Assembly: GCA_946406115.1 (NCBI GenBank)
Contig: OX291555.1
Coordinates: 14,526,001-14,590,000 of the forward strand
Length of the DNA: 64,000 nt
Direction: 5' to 3'
Source: Apoda limacodes
Taxonomy: Eukaryota > Arthropoda > Insecta > Lepidoptera > Limacodidae
Positions within the stretch are counted from its first letter, which is position 1. Every line of letters starts with the position of its first letter. The notes beneath the pieces were generated by a model. That model was not told the DNA's origin and did no database searches. It was given only the letters and a program-made list of their open reading frames with translations. Positions 22,973 to 34,571 of this stretch are shown one piece after another. A program made the position numbers and the translations under genes.

Positions 22973-23648
22973 ACATGGACAAGACGAAAATCATGTCGAA
23001 TGGCCATGTAGCACCCACTCCAATAACTGTTGGAAACTCTACACTCGAAGTTGTTGACGAATACGTATACCTGGGACAAACTGTTAGATTAGGTAGGTCC
23101 AATTTCGAGAGAAAGAGGTTAATCGCCGAATCCAACTCGGTTGGGCAGCGTTCGGAAAACTGCGTACTATTTTCTCGTCCCAAATACCCCAGTGCTTGAA
23201 GACAAAAGTCTTCAACCAGTGTGTGTTGCCAATGATGACCTATGGCACTGAGACGTGGCCGCTAACTATGGGCCTTATACGAAAACTCAAGGCCGCCCAG
23301 CGGGCGATGGAAAGAGCTATGCTCGGTGTTTCCCTACGTGATCGAATCAGGAATGAGGAAATCCGTAGGAGAACTAAAGTCGCCGATATAGCTCACCGAA
23401 TCGCAAAGCTGAAGTGGCAATGGGCAGGGCACATAGCTCGAAGAACCGATGGCCGATGGGGGAAGAAGGTTCTTGAGTGGCGGCCACGAACCGGAAAGCG
23501 CAGCGTGGGACGGCCCCCCGCTAGATGGACAGATGACCTCGTAAAGGAAGCGGTGAGCCGTTGGTTACAGGCGGCACAGAGTCGCACGCTGTGGAAAAAG
23601 TTAGGTGAGGCCTGTGTCCAGCAGTGGACTGATATGATGAACTATTAA
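22840..23648 (+). pseudogene. RTE reverse transcriptase palm/thumb and C-terminus
   Basis: Resumes after the deletion with NGENITHLRFADDIVVMAES; the catalytic FADD box is at 22873-22884. GLKMNMDKTKIM and EYVYLGQTV follow. A frameshift near 23190 leads to the frame at 23196-23648 with VFNQCVLPMMTYGTETWPLT, KWQWAGHIARR and GRPPARWTDDL, all typical of the RTE C-terminal region. It ends with QQWTDMMNY; the last three codons may derive from the target duplication. Confidence 0.85.
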
Positions 23649-23650
23649 AT
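23640..23650. repeat. Probable 11-bp target duplication, right
   Basis: Exact copy of 20937-20947 at the 3' end of the RTE element. Confidence 0.55.
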
Positions 23651-23689
23651 ATTAAATCGAAATTATTCATTTACATTACTGTTCCACCG

Positions 23690-23996
23690 CTTTTAAAGCG
23701 TGTATCGCATTTGATTGGTATGAAAATTTGTGAAATCATTAGAATTTGTTATTAGGGCCTAGGGCACTGACGGTAAGTTTTGCAAAAAATCAAACAATGT
23801 TACTACAAGACGGCAAAAACGTAAAAATCCCTTAAAATAAAAAAAGTTTCAGGGATTTATTATGGTATAAATTACTTAACTGTGTTTCAAAGTAGTGTAT
23901 AATTATGACATTGTATACTGGTTTTTAGTATATTTGCATGCATATATCGTTAGTATTACAACAATTAGCTTTCTGGCCTATATCGCCCTCTTAATC
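23690..23996 (+). repeat. Dispersed repeat AATTAGCTTTCTGGCC, copy 2
   Basis: The last 135 bases match 16595-16735 closely. The upstream part (AAATCATTAGAATTTGTT, ACTACAAGACGGCAAAAACG) matches 35965-36110. Confidence 0.65.
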
Positions 23997-24220
23997 AAAT
24001 TATTTAGTTAAGTAATATTCTCCCTCATCATTGAGTGTGTAAATTCGAGGAAAAAAAAGAAGCTACTATGAGCAATAAGAGTAACTATCAGATTGAATAA
24101 ATAAATTCATAAGAAAAAAAACGGGTTGCACTCCGGGAGAAGTGAAAACATACTAGCTATTTACTTCCCATCACTTCGTATACATATTTATTTATTATAA
24201 ATAAAACACAACTTACGACC

Positions 24221-24384
24221 CATACGTCATATTTAATTGTAGGGAACCAATGTCTTTTACACACGATTCGCGCTAAACATTCAAATGTGTTACAAGACAA
24301 CTCATACGTCATATTTAGATGCAAAGAACCAATGTCCTTAACACAATTCGCGCTTAGCACTCAAATATGTCACAATACATATCC
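24221..24384 (+). repeat. Two-unit tandem repeat, period 82 bp
   Basis: CATACGTCATATTTA starts units at 24221 and 24303. Both continue with GAACCAATGTC, ACACGATTCGCGC/ACACAATTCGCGC and TCAAATGTGTTACA/TCAAATATGTCACA. Moderately diverged. Confidence 0.8.
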
Positions 24385-25352
24385 TGACCCATTGTATATT
24401 TTTGAGCAATAGGTAGGATACCTATATTTCTCAATAATGTAATGAGCTATATTAAACGAAATATATTATACTATGCCACTACTAATATGGAACTAGCTCT
24501 CTCTCTATCCTATCACTCGTCTCTAACTCCTCTAACTTTCGACTAATTTCTTTGACACAACCTATCATAATAAATAAAGATTGTTTATTTATTTTCCTAT
24601 AAAATCACCTATTGACACGTAAACACATATATTACCTTCTATCCAGTGTAACGTAAGCTATGCTCTACAATTACTTTTATCTCGACTCGTATCGTATTAC
24701 ATTTTAACATGTGTAATCCGCACTTTCATTATTATAAATAATAATGTTTGTTTATTTACGTTTTTGACGTAGTATATTTGACATCTTAATCTTTCATAAA
24801 ATTAAAATCCCATATCCAACCTCCCTGTACTACTCATAATCGCCATATACTAAAAATAAAATCTAACCTAATGTAAATAAATCTGACGCGAGTTCAGTCT
24901 TACCAATTTTCTATTAATTGCCCTTTTTTGAAGTTTTTACTTCAAAAACATACAACCTGGATATAACATTTTACCATGTAATCCGCGCTTTTCATCAACC
25001 AAATTATCTCTTACTTTTTATTCGTCCTATAGAGTTTCACATTTTTTACCCATCATAAAAAATGCACAACGCCGCTAAAGAAGTTTTCACTTCAACAATC
25101 TACAAAAATCATATTTAAAAGATTAAAAGAAATTCTTATGATTAGATGATCAAGTTAATACTTGAACATAGAAACATAGGATCTTGCTTGGTCTTGTAAG
25201 ACAGCTTTAAGTTTTTTAGTTATTCGTACTAGTGGGAATGACCCCTTTATTTTAGGGACATCAGTACTTAGTAAGTTGATGACAACCCTGTTATATGCAA
25301 AATAAGTGTACCAAATACGGAATTATTTTTGAAGTTAAAACAACATTAGGTG
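24385..25352. other. AT-rich intronic DNA with loose repeats
   Basis: TGTAATCCGC(A/G)CTTT occurs near 24712 and 24977, and GAAGTTTT(T/C)ACTTCAA near 24932 and 25081, suggesting an old, heavily diverged tandem structure. No genes. Confidence 0.4.
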
Positions 25353-25465
25353 CAGTGCAACAAACTTTTTTGACCTCCTGTCCTTCATTGTAAGTTTACA
25401 CCATTTCAATATAGCGTATGTTGATTTGATTTTTGACCATGGGGTCAGAAAAGTTTGTAGCATTA
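25353..25465. mobile_element. Mini inverted-repeat element (CAGTGCAACAAAC family), copy A
   Basis: CAGTGCAACAAACTTTTTTG at the left and GGTCAGAAAAGTTTGTAGCA at the right are imperfect inverted repeats around about 60 bp. TA follows the right end. Three relatives occur in this window (28758, 42395, 42919). Confidence 0.7.
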
Positions 25466-26334
25466 TATATGTAGTTCTAGGCTCGTCGCAAGCGCAACGA
25501 GCATGAGAGGCACGCAGTTGTAATCAGCAAATAAAATGAGGTGGTGTACCGTGGCGATGGGTCAACATATCAATCAAATCATGTACTTAAATAATTGAGA
25601 CACCGCATAACGGAGTTACATTGTGTTACTACTAGAAAAACACTTTATGGAGCGCATGATTTTTCTGTACTGTCAGGATATGACCGTGGGGTACAAGACA
25701 GCAAATTTTTCGTTTCATCTTTCTGATCGATGCATGCAACATAGAAGGTTATTTTGAAATTAACTACAGCAGACGACCAAACGTTTATGATAAAGCAGGA
25801 TGTCACATGTCACAAAGAGTTCAAAAGTTTGTTAACCAAAATTGATGTCCAAAGACGAGGTACTTAGACCAAAATATGGTTCAGTACTTACTAACAGACT
25901 AACCTTAGTAATAAAATTATTTTTTAAATTTCATTTTATCATTTCAAAAAAGCATTTTATAAACTGGCGATGCCGCAAATAAACATGGACTCGGTATACT
26001 GGCAGCCCATAAATCTTGGTGCATCGATAACCTGTCAAATCTCACGTCGTGTGCTAATTACAATTTCTAATTACCTAAAACAATTAGTGAGTAATTAATT
26101 CAATTAGTCGCCATCCGTCAGTGTTCTGTCCGGAACGGAAGGTATTAACCGGATGCGGTACGTATAATTGGCATTAAGGAAATAACTAGAGCATAAATAC
26201 CTATAAATCAAAATTTTTAGGTTAACTTAAAATATGAATTAAGGAATTCTTGAACTAGTTTGCTACAATGACGCACTTATTACTGAAACACATAATTTCA
26301 AGATTTTTGGATATATTTATAATTAACTATATTT
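25466..26334. other. Intronic DNA, nothing recognised
   Basis: No coding or repeat structure identified. Confidence 0.4.
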
Positions 26335-26642
26335 CACCAGCGGCTCCGCCCGCACTAAATTCGGTTATTATCAGCGTGGTACTTCATAATAAAATCTTTC
26401 ACTTTTCTAATTAAGTTTGCTACTAATGAAGTATGCTGTAGCTATAGTTCGTTTACGCTTGGCTATAGTTATTCCCGCGGAAACTTTTGAATTTTCCGGA
26501 ATAAAAAATAGCCTGTGTCCTATTCCAGGACCAAACATAGGTTATAGATGTATGGCAAGTTTCATCCCAATCCGTCCAGTGGTTGAAGCATGTTTTAGTT
26601 ACATATTTCTAAACACTTACGTATTTATAATATTAGTAGGAT
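26335..26642 (+). mobile_element. LINE-derived repeat CCAGCGGCTCCGCC...TAATATTAGTAGGAT
   Basis: Starts CACCAGCGGCTCCGCCCGC, includes CCGGAATAAAAAATAGCCTG, TTTCATCCCAATCCGTCCAG and ends TATAATATTAGTAGGAT. This is one of the most frequent lepidopteran LINE 3'-end repeats I know. The 94-codon frame at 26417-26701 is a chance frame within it. Confidence 0.75.
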
Positions 26643-26759
26643 ATGACTCAAAGCAAAATAAAAATGCAAGGCAGAAAAGCTGGAAAATAGCGTCTTTTTA
26701 AAAGGATGTCAATAAAATTAACTACTATACGCAATACACTAAAATAAATACTTATAACA

Positions 26760-28080
26760 AAATTCCAAGCCCATCCTACAGTGTTCGGTGGCTAAACTTG
26801 TCCTTGGTAGGATTCAAAACCAATTTTTATATCTCAATTTAGTAGTTTCTACCCACAACTTGTATTTCCACCTGATTGGTTTTCCAAAATGTTTACCAAT
26901 TAACTGCTGCTTGCAGGGATGTTCGCCACACCGGTACGCGGTACCATTGCCTCGTCTATACTATGATGTTCTTCAAAAGGATCAACTACTCAAACTTATT
27001 ACTACTGAAAAAATTTAATAATAGTCGCTACTCGGTAAATTTATCTGTTGGGTCCAGTTTGGTGTTGTCATTGCAGTGAAGATTGGAAATTTTTTAAGTA
27101 AATCGATCACTGGATATAGCATTCTAAATAAGCGGTACACCATATTATAAAGATTATTTCTCAATAATCTACGAGGAACAATAACCAACTAACAAACAGA
27201 ACCCCAACAAAACATTTCATTTCATCAAAACTAATATCACCAGATTTATTATTCTCTAAAGAATACGAATTAGAATATCTGAAAAAAAGGAAAATAAAAT
27301 CATCATCGAAAAAGAGTTCGAAATAATTTAAAGGTGATTGTTTTGTTAAATTTGAAAATCTAGCTGGCTCCCACGAGAAACCCAGTTGTACACGTTTTTC
27401 TTTTCGGAATCTGAATACTTTAATCCGGAGAATCAAAAAACAATGTCTAAAATGAAAAGTTTTAGGTTGATCTATGAAGGACTCATCAAATAGTTTGCTT
27501 TTCGCCAGTACAGATAAAGGTATTTTATGGCAAACATCTCTAGAATATCTGAGAAAAAGGAAATAAAAATCATCATCGAAAAAGAGTTCGAAATAATTTA
27601 AAGGTGATTGTTTTGTTAAATTTGAAAATCTAGGTGGCTCCCACGAGAAACCCAGTTCTACACGTTTTTCTTTTCGGAATCTGAATACTTTAATCCGGAG
27701 AATCAAAAAACAATGTCTAAATGAAAACTTTTAGGTTGATCTATGAAGGACTCATCAGATAGTTTGCTTTTCGCCAGATAAAGGTATTTTATGGCAAACA
27801 TCTCTATCTAAATGTTTAATAGGCGAATTATTTTTGAAATGAAGTTCAACTTCAACTCTTAACTGACACCAGGGAAATTAAACCAAACAACTTGATTTTT
27901 ATTACCAGAATCTTAAACCGTCGGCGTGGAAGTTTTTCTGGTGGTAATATGGACATGAAAGTCTGGAACGGCGTCGTTTTTATTAATAGTACCATCTAAC
28001 GGGTCAAAAAATTCATCATTTCAATTTCGTTCACGTTTTCTACAAACGACGCTGACACCAATAATTTTGAAAGTGTTTAT
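26760..28080 (-). pseudogene. piggyBac-type transposase pseudogene
   Basis: On the minus strand fragments occur in piggyBac order. The N-terminal part near 27940-28000 reads DGTINKND-like in shifted frames. Next come SPLNYFELFFDDDF and DISFDEMKCFVGVLFVS, the usual start of the DDE_Tnp_1_7 domain. Lower down are HSIDEAMVP (about 26950-26980, carrying one catalytic Asp) and GFESYQGQV (about 26805-26830). Frameshifts and stops lie between them. The longest intact frame, 181 codons at 27161-27706, exists only because a 270-bp segment was duplicated in frame. No TTAA-flanked ends were located. Confidence 0.7.
27271..27807 (-). repeat. 270-bp tandem duplication inside the piggyBac pseudogene
   Basis: Units start at 27271 and 27541 (TAGAATATCTGA). 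They differ by a few substitutions, a 4-bp gap (GCCAGTACAGATAAAGG/GCCAGATAAAGG) and a 1-bp gap. Because 270 is a multiple of three, the N-terminal block containing SPLNYFELFFDDDF appears twice in one frame. Confidence 0.85.
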
Positions 28081-28757
28081 TCACCATTATCATCAACACA
28101 GATCAGAACATCAAAGCCTATAACACATTTAAATTATCGTAAGTTAAAAAAAATCTTACAAATGCAAAAGCACACACTTTCACATACAAATAAAGCCATC
28201 TTCACATTACGAGACACATAGGAAGCTATTGAGAAGCGTCCTTTTACTGCCAAGTCTCGTGCCAACGACAATTTCCCGTCCTTTCAACTGAAATTAAACG
28301 GTAATGAACGGCTATTCAAACATGTGGAAAGCGATTCGACTTGCGGTTAAACTGCCCACTGACATTTACGTGGGAGTTAACTTATTTAATTACTAATATA
28401 TAGACAGTAAAATTATGAATAAAGATAGAATGTAATACCAAACATACAAAATCACTTAATTAGTGGCTACTTCCCCTACTTAAATAAAAAATAAGTGTGT
28501 ATACACACACGGCAAAACTGTGAGAATGTTCTATGGGAAAGGTCACAGAACGGTCACAGAGAGGCGCCGGACGGCGGGATAGACTCAAGTGAGTGAGGGG
28601 GAGTTGCCATACTATAATTATGTATATCAGCAGGATGCAACAAGCTTAGGGCCTAAGTTGCAACTTCAACTACTTAACATAGATTATCCAATGATAATAA
28701 ACAATAGGACAACATTTTCTAACCAAACTTTGGCTTCCATGATCCACATTATAATTA
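28081..28757. other. Intronic DNA, nothing recognised
   Basis: Contains a short palindromic TGTGTATACACACAC near 28496 and a CpG patch (GGCGCCGGACGGCGGG) near 28563. No gene. Confidence 0.4.
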
Positions 28758-28886
28758 CAGTACAACAAACTTTTCTGATCCGGTGATTGGTTGCTAGTGT
28801 CGTTTTAAATTAACAACATTTCAATATGTCAACTTTAGTTTCAATTTTAAGCATCTGGTCAAAAAAAAATGTTTCTCTGTATGCAA
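28758..28886. mobile_element. Mini inverted-repeat element, copy B
   Basis: Left CAGTACAACAAACTTTTCTG matches copy A; centre CATTTCAATAT is shared with copies A and C; right end GGTCAAAAAAAAATGTTTCT is more decayed. Confidence 0.6.
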
Positions 28887-29589
28887 TATGAATAAAAGTA
28901 GTGAAAAACGGTTTACAAACAACGAAGTACAGACTCATTTGGAACCTCCTACTCTTTTTTTTTAATCAAATTAAAGTTTCGCTTTAAGACAATAAGAGAA
29001 AACAAATTAAAGAATAACATTTTCATTTGATAACGAAAGCCAAAACTCGAGGACTTCGTTACTTGAGTCTATTGTGAGAATTTCTAATAACCTTATACTA
29101 AAGGACACTTGAAGCCTCTCAAGGGCTAATAGGTAACAAAATACAAATTAAATATAAAGTACATCAAGGAACTAATTCGATATATCTCGAGATCTCGAAA
29201 CTCTCGTATTGCGTGTAGAGTGTTACTTACAATGTTCTAATACTTATATACATGACTATATGTTAATAAAACGAACGCAAGTCGTTGTATTTGTAACCAA
29301 TCAAAAAAAAAAAACAAAAACCTCACTGACTCTTTTGGAATTACACAAATATCTTCGTCATTAGATTAAATCATTTTTCGCTTAACAAACCAGTTAATAT
29401 GTAAACATTCTAATGCTGATTAAATAGTTTTTCGCCATTTTGCTTTATATTTTTACTTTATTTTAGCGTTTAGAAAATGAATTGCATAACATTGATATAA
29501 AAAAAAAAACATGATAGTTTTCAAAAAAGCGATATATAGGTATGTATATTAAATCCTACAGTAAATGTTGATACGTAATTTTTTTCAGA
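28887..29589. other. Intronic DNA, nothing recognised
   Basis: AT-rich, with short poly-A runs only. Confidence 0.4.
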
Positions 29590-29920
29590 ATTCTAAATCA
29601 CGCGGTTGAAAGTTAAGGGGGGGTAAACACACTCCAAATATTAATTTTAGAAAAAAAAATTCTTAAGAACCTTAAATGCCTTTTCAAAGCCCTATCCAAT
29701 GTTACCCCACATAGGGTTGGCAAAATAAAATTCCTCCCTGAATCCCATTTATGGAGAGCTGTTACCCATAAAAATCCAAATTGTATAACATATCTGTATG
29801 GCGGTTAACAAAAGACACATTTCTGTAAATTTTTAACAGAATCTACCCAGAGAATTATAAGGCCGCGACATACGGTCGGATACGACAAATTTATAAGGGT
29901 TCCGTTATTGCCTAGTAGGT
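29590..29920 (+). repeat. Dispersed repeat ending ...ATAAGGGTTCCGTTATTGCC
   Basis: CAATGTTACCCCACATAGGG followed by GGCCGCGACATACGG and TTATAAGGGTTCCGTTATTG follows a common lepidopteran non-coding repeat. A related end lies near 49320-49370 (GACAGATAGACAGACGGACA, ACTATAAGGGGTTATT). Confidence 0.5.
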
Positions 29921-30099
29921 GGGTAGGTGTGCTAGAGTGTACTACAAATTTGTTACAAAAATTATTTTAAAATACATAATTGATTTAATTTAAATATAAT
30001 ATACATGAAGTGAAAGTTTAAGGTACTCTACCTACCAGCTATCATTATCTCCAGTTTTAAAGCACTCACAACAAAACTATCAAGGCACAGTTAAAAAGT

Positions 30100-30885
30100 T
30101 ACAAAATTCAAAATGGAGTCCATCAATAGTACAATTAATAAAATTATGGCTGAGCAATTAAAAATTTCTGTTTCCACTAAATGGCAAATAAGTCATAGTC
30201 GTCGCCAGGGGAGCTCTTCAAAAGGAAAAGCAAGACCAATGCTTGTTAAATTTCATGATGTGACTGTTCGTGATAAGTTGTGGTTCGCTAAGACCGGCCT
30301 CAAGGGTTCTGGCATAACTATGTCGGAATTTCTAACAAAGTCTCGACGTGAAGCGTTTATGGCTGATAGTTATTATGTATCCAGATTCTTTATAACGTCC
30401 TATTCAATCCTAAATCACCGGTATATTTAAAAGAATTGCTTTAGTTTTATTGGTTCTCGATTACTTCGTGACTCCACAAGTCTGTCTGTTGTTTTACTGT
30501 TAAAGCGATCAGGATGTGGAATACATTGCCTTTGGACATAAAACGAGCGCAGTCCTTGAGAACATTAAAAAAACTAATAATTGACCATTTGAGCAAATAA
30601 ATAAAAAAGAAAAAAAAACTAGTAAACTAAAAAACTATATATTTATATATATTATTTGATAATTGATAATTAATCTACACTTATGTTTGTTTATTAATTT
30701 ATCTCAACGCACACACTATCCTCGAACTTTTAACATTTTTTAAATTCCTTCACCCAAAGGTTATCTGGGAGAGATCGCTCCATAGCGATAAGATCGCCAT
30801 TTGTACCTGTATAGTAAATACTGTTTTTATGTTTGATTTTGTGCAATAAAGTGTTTTTATTATTATTTATTATTATTATTAATGA
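30100..30885 (+). pseudogene. LINE with ORF1 fragment fused to RT end and 3'UTR
   Basis: The frame at 30113-30430 (105 codons) contains GKARPMLVKFHDVTVRDKLW and FAKTGLKGSGITMSEFLTK, the ARPxxVKF...LKGSGxTxSEFLTK block of non-LTR retrotransposon ORF1 nucleic-acid-binding proteins. Homology ends after REAFMAD. At about 30514 the text becomes RMWNTLPLDIKRAQSLRTLK, a typical RT C-terminus, then a 3'UTR with TTATCTGGGAGAGATCGCTC, TAGCGATAAGATCGCCATTT and GCAATAAAGTGTTTTTATT, closing in (TTATTA)n. Almost all of the RT is deleted between the two coding pieces. Confidence 0.75.
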
Positions 30886-31940
30886 AATCGTAATAACTTA
30901 TTAAAATAATATAAACATGTAATAAAAGAGATCACCCTTCTGCTGACCTACAAGTGGATTCACCCTTATTTGTAGGATTTCTCTAGTCCGCGGCCGGGTC
31001 CACAGCTTTGACGGGATTAGACGCAGCCTCCCTAACTCAATTTGTTTACTTGACAAAAATGGAAAGCTCATTTCAGAAGTTTTGACGATAAGGTTGTTTA
31101 CTCAACAATATCAAAACGTTGGCATCTACTTAATCTTTTTAGGGCGGACGCACATAACACTAACCTATTTAATTTTTTTTATTCTCCTGCCAAATCCTGC
31201 ATTTTTGTAGTTAGTCCAATAATAGCTATTCTGAACTGGTTAAAACTGATCGAGTCTTGAAATGACATCAGTACCACATTAAAGTACATAATAATATACA
31301 ATTAAACGAACTTACCAAGTGAAGTTCAATTTTGATTGGCTTTGTTCGAAGATTTAAATTTTAGAACACACCACAACATTTTTAAAAGTTTACTGTACAA
31401 TCGAACAACTTAAAAAATATATGAAAATAAACTAGTTAATTTATTCAAAATCTATATAAAAAGGATATCTACGCACACGAGCTCGTGGAGAAAAGTTTGT
31501 TTAGTATAAAAAAAGGTATCAAATAGGTACCTCTTTCCAGTCACTTTCGCCAAAGTTAAACGATATCGCCTTAATCGAGATCCGCGAATAAAGCCACCCC
31601 TCTGTCACTCGATAACGGCACGGCGGATTACCGTGGGGGGCAACGTCAACATCCATTACAAGAACGCAATTTCCTTGTTTACCGTCTGATCTGATCGTAA
31701 ATCAGGCATCTTTGCCGAAAGGGGGTATTAAGATTAAGCGGTTGAAGCAATATTACAGGTAACTTTGACACTGCGAGCAAAGTTGATAAACGGCTTACCG
31801 ACGTATAGTTAAACTAAAAGTTTTCTCAAAATTTATTTACCAAGTGGCAGACTGCGCCTGCGGTTACGTTGTGATTAAGCCTATACTAATACGAAAAAAC
31901 TACGTGTATGTGAAACTTCTTAAATCAATCTATCCATAAT
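30886..31940. other. Intronic DNA, nothing recognised
   Basis: No coding segment. A GGGGGGCAACG patch near 31636 stands alone. Confidence 0.4.
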
Positions 31941-32195
31941 CTATGCTAATATTATGTATGCTTAAGTGACAGCCTGTCTATTATTTACACCGCAACGGAG
32001 TATCCAATCGAGCTGAAACTTTGCACCGTGATAGTTAAACAGACAAATTCCAGAAAATATTACGACGTTCCACAAAACCCATACACTGTCCATAGCTGTA
32101 TAAAGCAAACTTCTTTAGTATAATCACGAAGTTGCCGTAGACATCCTATGCTAACAACTAAATTTAGGAGGGGCGGAGCCGCTAGCAAAAGCTAG
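31941..32195 (-). mobile_element. LINE-derived CTAGC...GGCTCCGCCCC repeat
   Basis: The complement begins CTAGCTTTTGCTAGCGGCTC and CGCCCCTCC, and ends near CATACATAATATTAGCATAG, the same design as 26335-26642 in opposite orientation. Confidence 0.6.
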
Positions 32196-33302
32196 ATTTA
32201 TTATAAAGCGGATTTCGAGTTCTTGTGTCTGTATGATTACTAAAAACATTGTTGAGTCCAAAAGTTCCATAACTTTGCCATTTAAAAAAGATAGTTAAGT
32301 GATTTTATAATATTTGACATTTGGAATTTTAGCCATTTAAACTTTGCAAGTTTTAATAATTAAGCTTAGCAAGTGCACCATTGCGCAGTTAAAATAATTT
32401 TATTTCAGTAAAAATATAAGAAATGTGTAATCTGCAACAATCTTGAACAGATTTTATACAAATAAAAAAAAAGGCGAATGATTTACGACTACAAATAGTA
32501 AAGGACTTATAATAGAACCCTGAGGAACTCCTAGTTTTACTTCAAAGCTTGTATTGATAACGTTGATTTGTAAGTTCTGAGTGTAATTAGATACAAACAG
32601 ATAAGCTCCATTCAAGGGTTAAACCTAAAACACTAAAGTGATACCTAACAATGATTGTTAAAACAAAACTATTAAGTTTAAAGAAGATGGGATATTGGAG
32701 ATTCCTAATCCTACTAATGCCGTATTCTCCTCCTTTATACTTTTGGATTCAAAGTTTTCTTGTGAGCTTTGAGATTTTGAGACATTCGTAAAAACCTCAA
32801 CCAAACCAACTTACAAAATAACATATCCTTAAGCTCCTCTTATGCGTTATCCTTCTTAAGCGCCATGTTGGTCTATGAGAAATGAATGAAATTATTTCAG
32901 GACTTAAGTAATGTTAGACGAATGCAATCTGTAATAAACAATTCCCCAAACGAAATGAAAGCCAGTAATAAGAGCAAATGACGTACATAATTCGAAATCA
33001 GCTGAGGGTTAACTTTTTCGTTAAGATGGAGTGTTCTCTCTTTTGTATTTCTTTTTTTTTCTTCAACTTTCAATTTCTCTAGCTTCGCGTTGATGAAGCA
33101 ATTTGTTAAACGGACTTCGTATTAATTGAAGCGTGTTTTTAACGATGGAAGTTTCTTTTTCAAAGCTATAAATAGAAGCAAAAAGGTTTAAACGGAGTTA
33201 TTCTACGGCCTTATTTACGTAAACATTTTCAAATCGGTGCGTTGAACGCAATCAAATTTTCCGCTTCTGTTTCCTATTTATAAAGCCCGTCACACACGTA
33301 CC
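32196..33302. other. Intronic DNA, nothing recognised
   Basis: AT-rich without distinguishable features. Confidence 0.4.
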
Positions 33303-33345
33303 TTTAATAATATTAATATATATATATATATATTAATATAGCAAA
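33303..33345. repeat. (TA)n-rich microsatellite
   Basis: TTAATATATATATATATATA flanked by TTAATATTAATA and TTAATATAG; itself a near-palindrome. Confidence 0.75.
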
Positions 33346-33939
33346 ATATATTCATACAAATCTGAAATATATTCATAGCTGCGTGTGTGGACACTTAAAG
33401 ATTAATTACTATATAAAATATATCGTAATATACTTTGCAATAATTTATATTAATATATATTATAGCTCCATGTGTGATGTAATTAACTTAAAAACTGTGT
33501 GTTTAAGTAACGGATTTATATTTAATATAAAAAAAACAGTTATACTACTTACTTGTGTCCAACTGACCGCAATAATGTGTAATGAATAATATAGGATAGG
33601 GTGAAATTGACTTGTTGAAAATATATACTTCGATATTATAATTATTAAAATATTTTTTGGTCAATGTCAAAAATGGAGATTTACATAAATTAATATAAAT
33701 CTTGCATTTATAATTATGTTAACGAATGCTAAATGTGTTTTTAATAAAAAAAAAATTTTTTAAATCAACGCGAGACCGACCAGGGCCTTTCTTTCAAAAG
33801 TAGTAATTTCAACAACAAAAAAAAAACCAACAAGCCAAAAACATCGTGTCGCTTAGCTACCAACATAAAAAAAATCAATCAAATGAAAATACTTGCTCCA
33901 TCATGAGCGCGATGAGGAAAAAATAAAAATCCCTTTCAG

Positions 33940-34120
33940 AGAGCGAATTAGAGATCTCGACCATTGCTGATAAAAAGGACATGTTCAGGAAATTCCCTTC
34001 GAGGATATTCTATTTACAGACAAAGGTGGTCCGTAACGGTCTCGAAGCCCTCAACGCTGACTCGGCCGATTTCATGGCAAGGAAACGAGGAATGTTCGTT
34101 TTTCTAAAGAAAACGACGAG
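33940..34120 (+). CDS. Candidate unassigned plus-strand exon
   Basis: A 181-bp stretch, richer in G+C than its surroundings, is preceded by CCCTTTCAG and followed by GTAAGTAG, both good splice consensus. One frame stays open for 59 codons across it: SELEISTIADKKDMFRKFPS, then RIFYLQTKVVRNGLEAL, then NADSADFMARKRGMFVF. I do not recognise the protein. The strand is opposite to the hnRNP L-type exon, so it would belong to a nested gene or to a transposon. The polypyrimidine tract is short and no partner exon was found. Confidence 0.3.
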
Positions 34121-34394
34121 GTAAGTAGTATAATAAAATAATTTGAGCTCCCTGTATAAACGAGTTTTTGTAGAGAAAAGATCTATTACATATTAACAAA
34201 ATTTATTATATTATTAACAGATACATATTATATATCTATATGTATATGTTTATATGTTTCTCTGGCTTGCCACGTTTAGATTTATTGAAGCCCTAAACAT
34301 ACATACATATTGTTAATAACCGCGATAGTTAATAAGTTATATTATTAACATCCCCTATTTTTCCAACCGGGTTGAATTTTTTTTTTATTTGAAA

Positions 34395-34571
34395 AGGCAT
34401 CAACTTGAATGTACGAGTATATTTATCCCAATCCAACAAAAAAAAAATATGAAAATCGGACTGCTCAGTACAAAGTTATGCCCGAACATCCGTAAATAAA
34501 TGTATTATATATACATACCTATATGTGATCGAATTGAGAACCTCTTCCTGTTTTCTTTCGTCGGTTAAAAA
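34395..34571 (-). mobile_element. Dispersed TTTTTAACCGAC element, copy 2
   Basis: The complement starts TTTTTAACCGACGAAAGAAA, continues AGAGGTTCTCAATTCGATCA and ACGGATGTTCGGGCATAACT and GCAGTCCGATTTTCATA. Compared with copy 1 it has extra sequence between AGGTT and GGATGTTCGG; copy 1 is the internally deleted one. Confidence 0.65.

Larger units (their letters stand above)
20948..23639 (+). mobile_element. RTE-clade LINE, full-span but dead
   Basis: About 2.7 kb. It holds an apurinic-type endonuclease, a reverse transcriptase and a C-terminal segment in the right order on the plus strand, but spread over at least three frames. The short 3' end right after the last codons (TGGACTGATATGATGA) and the absence of a long 3'UTR are typical of RTE elements. 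An internal deletion removed RT motif A. Details are in the three component entries. Confidence 0.85.
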
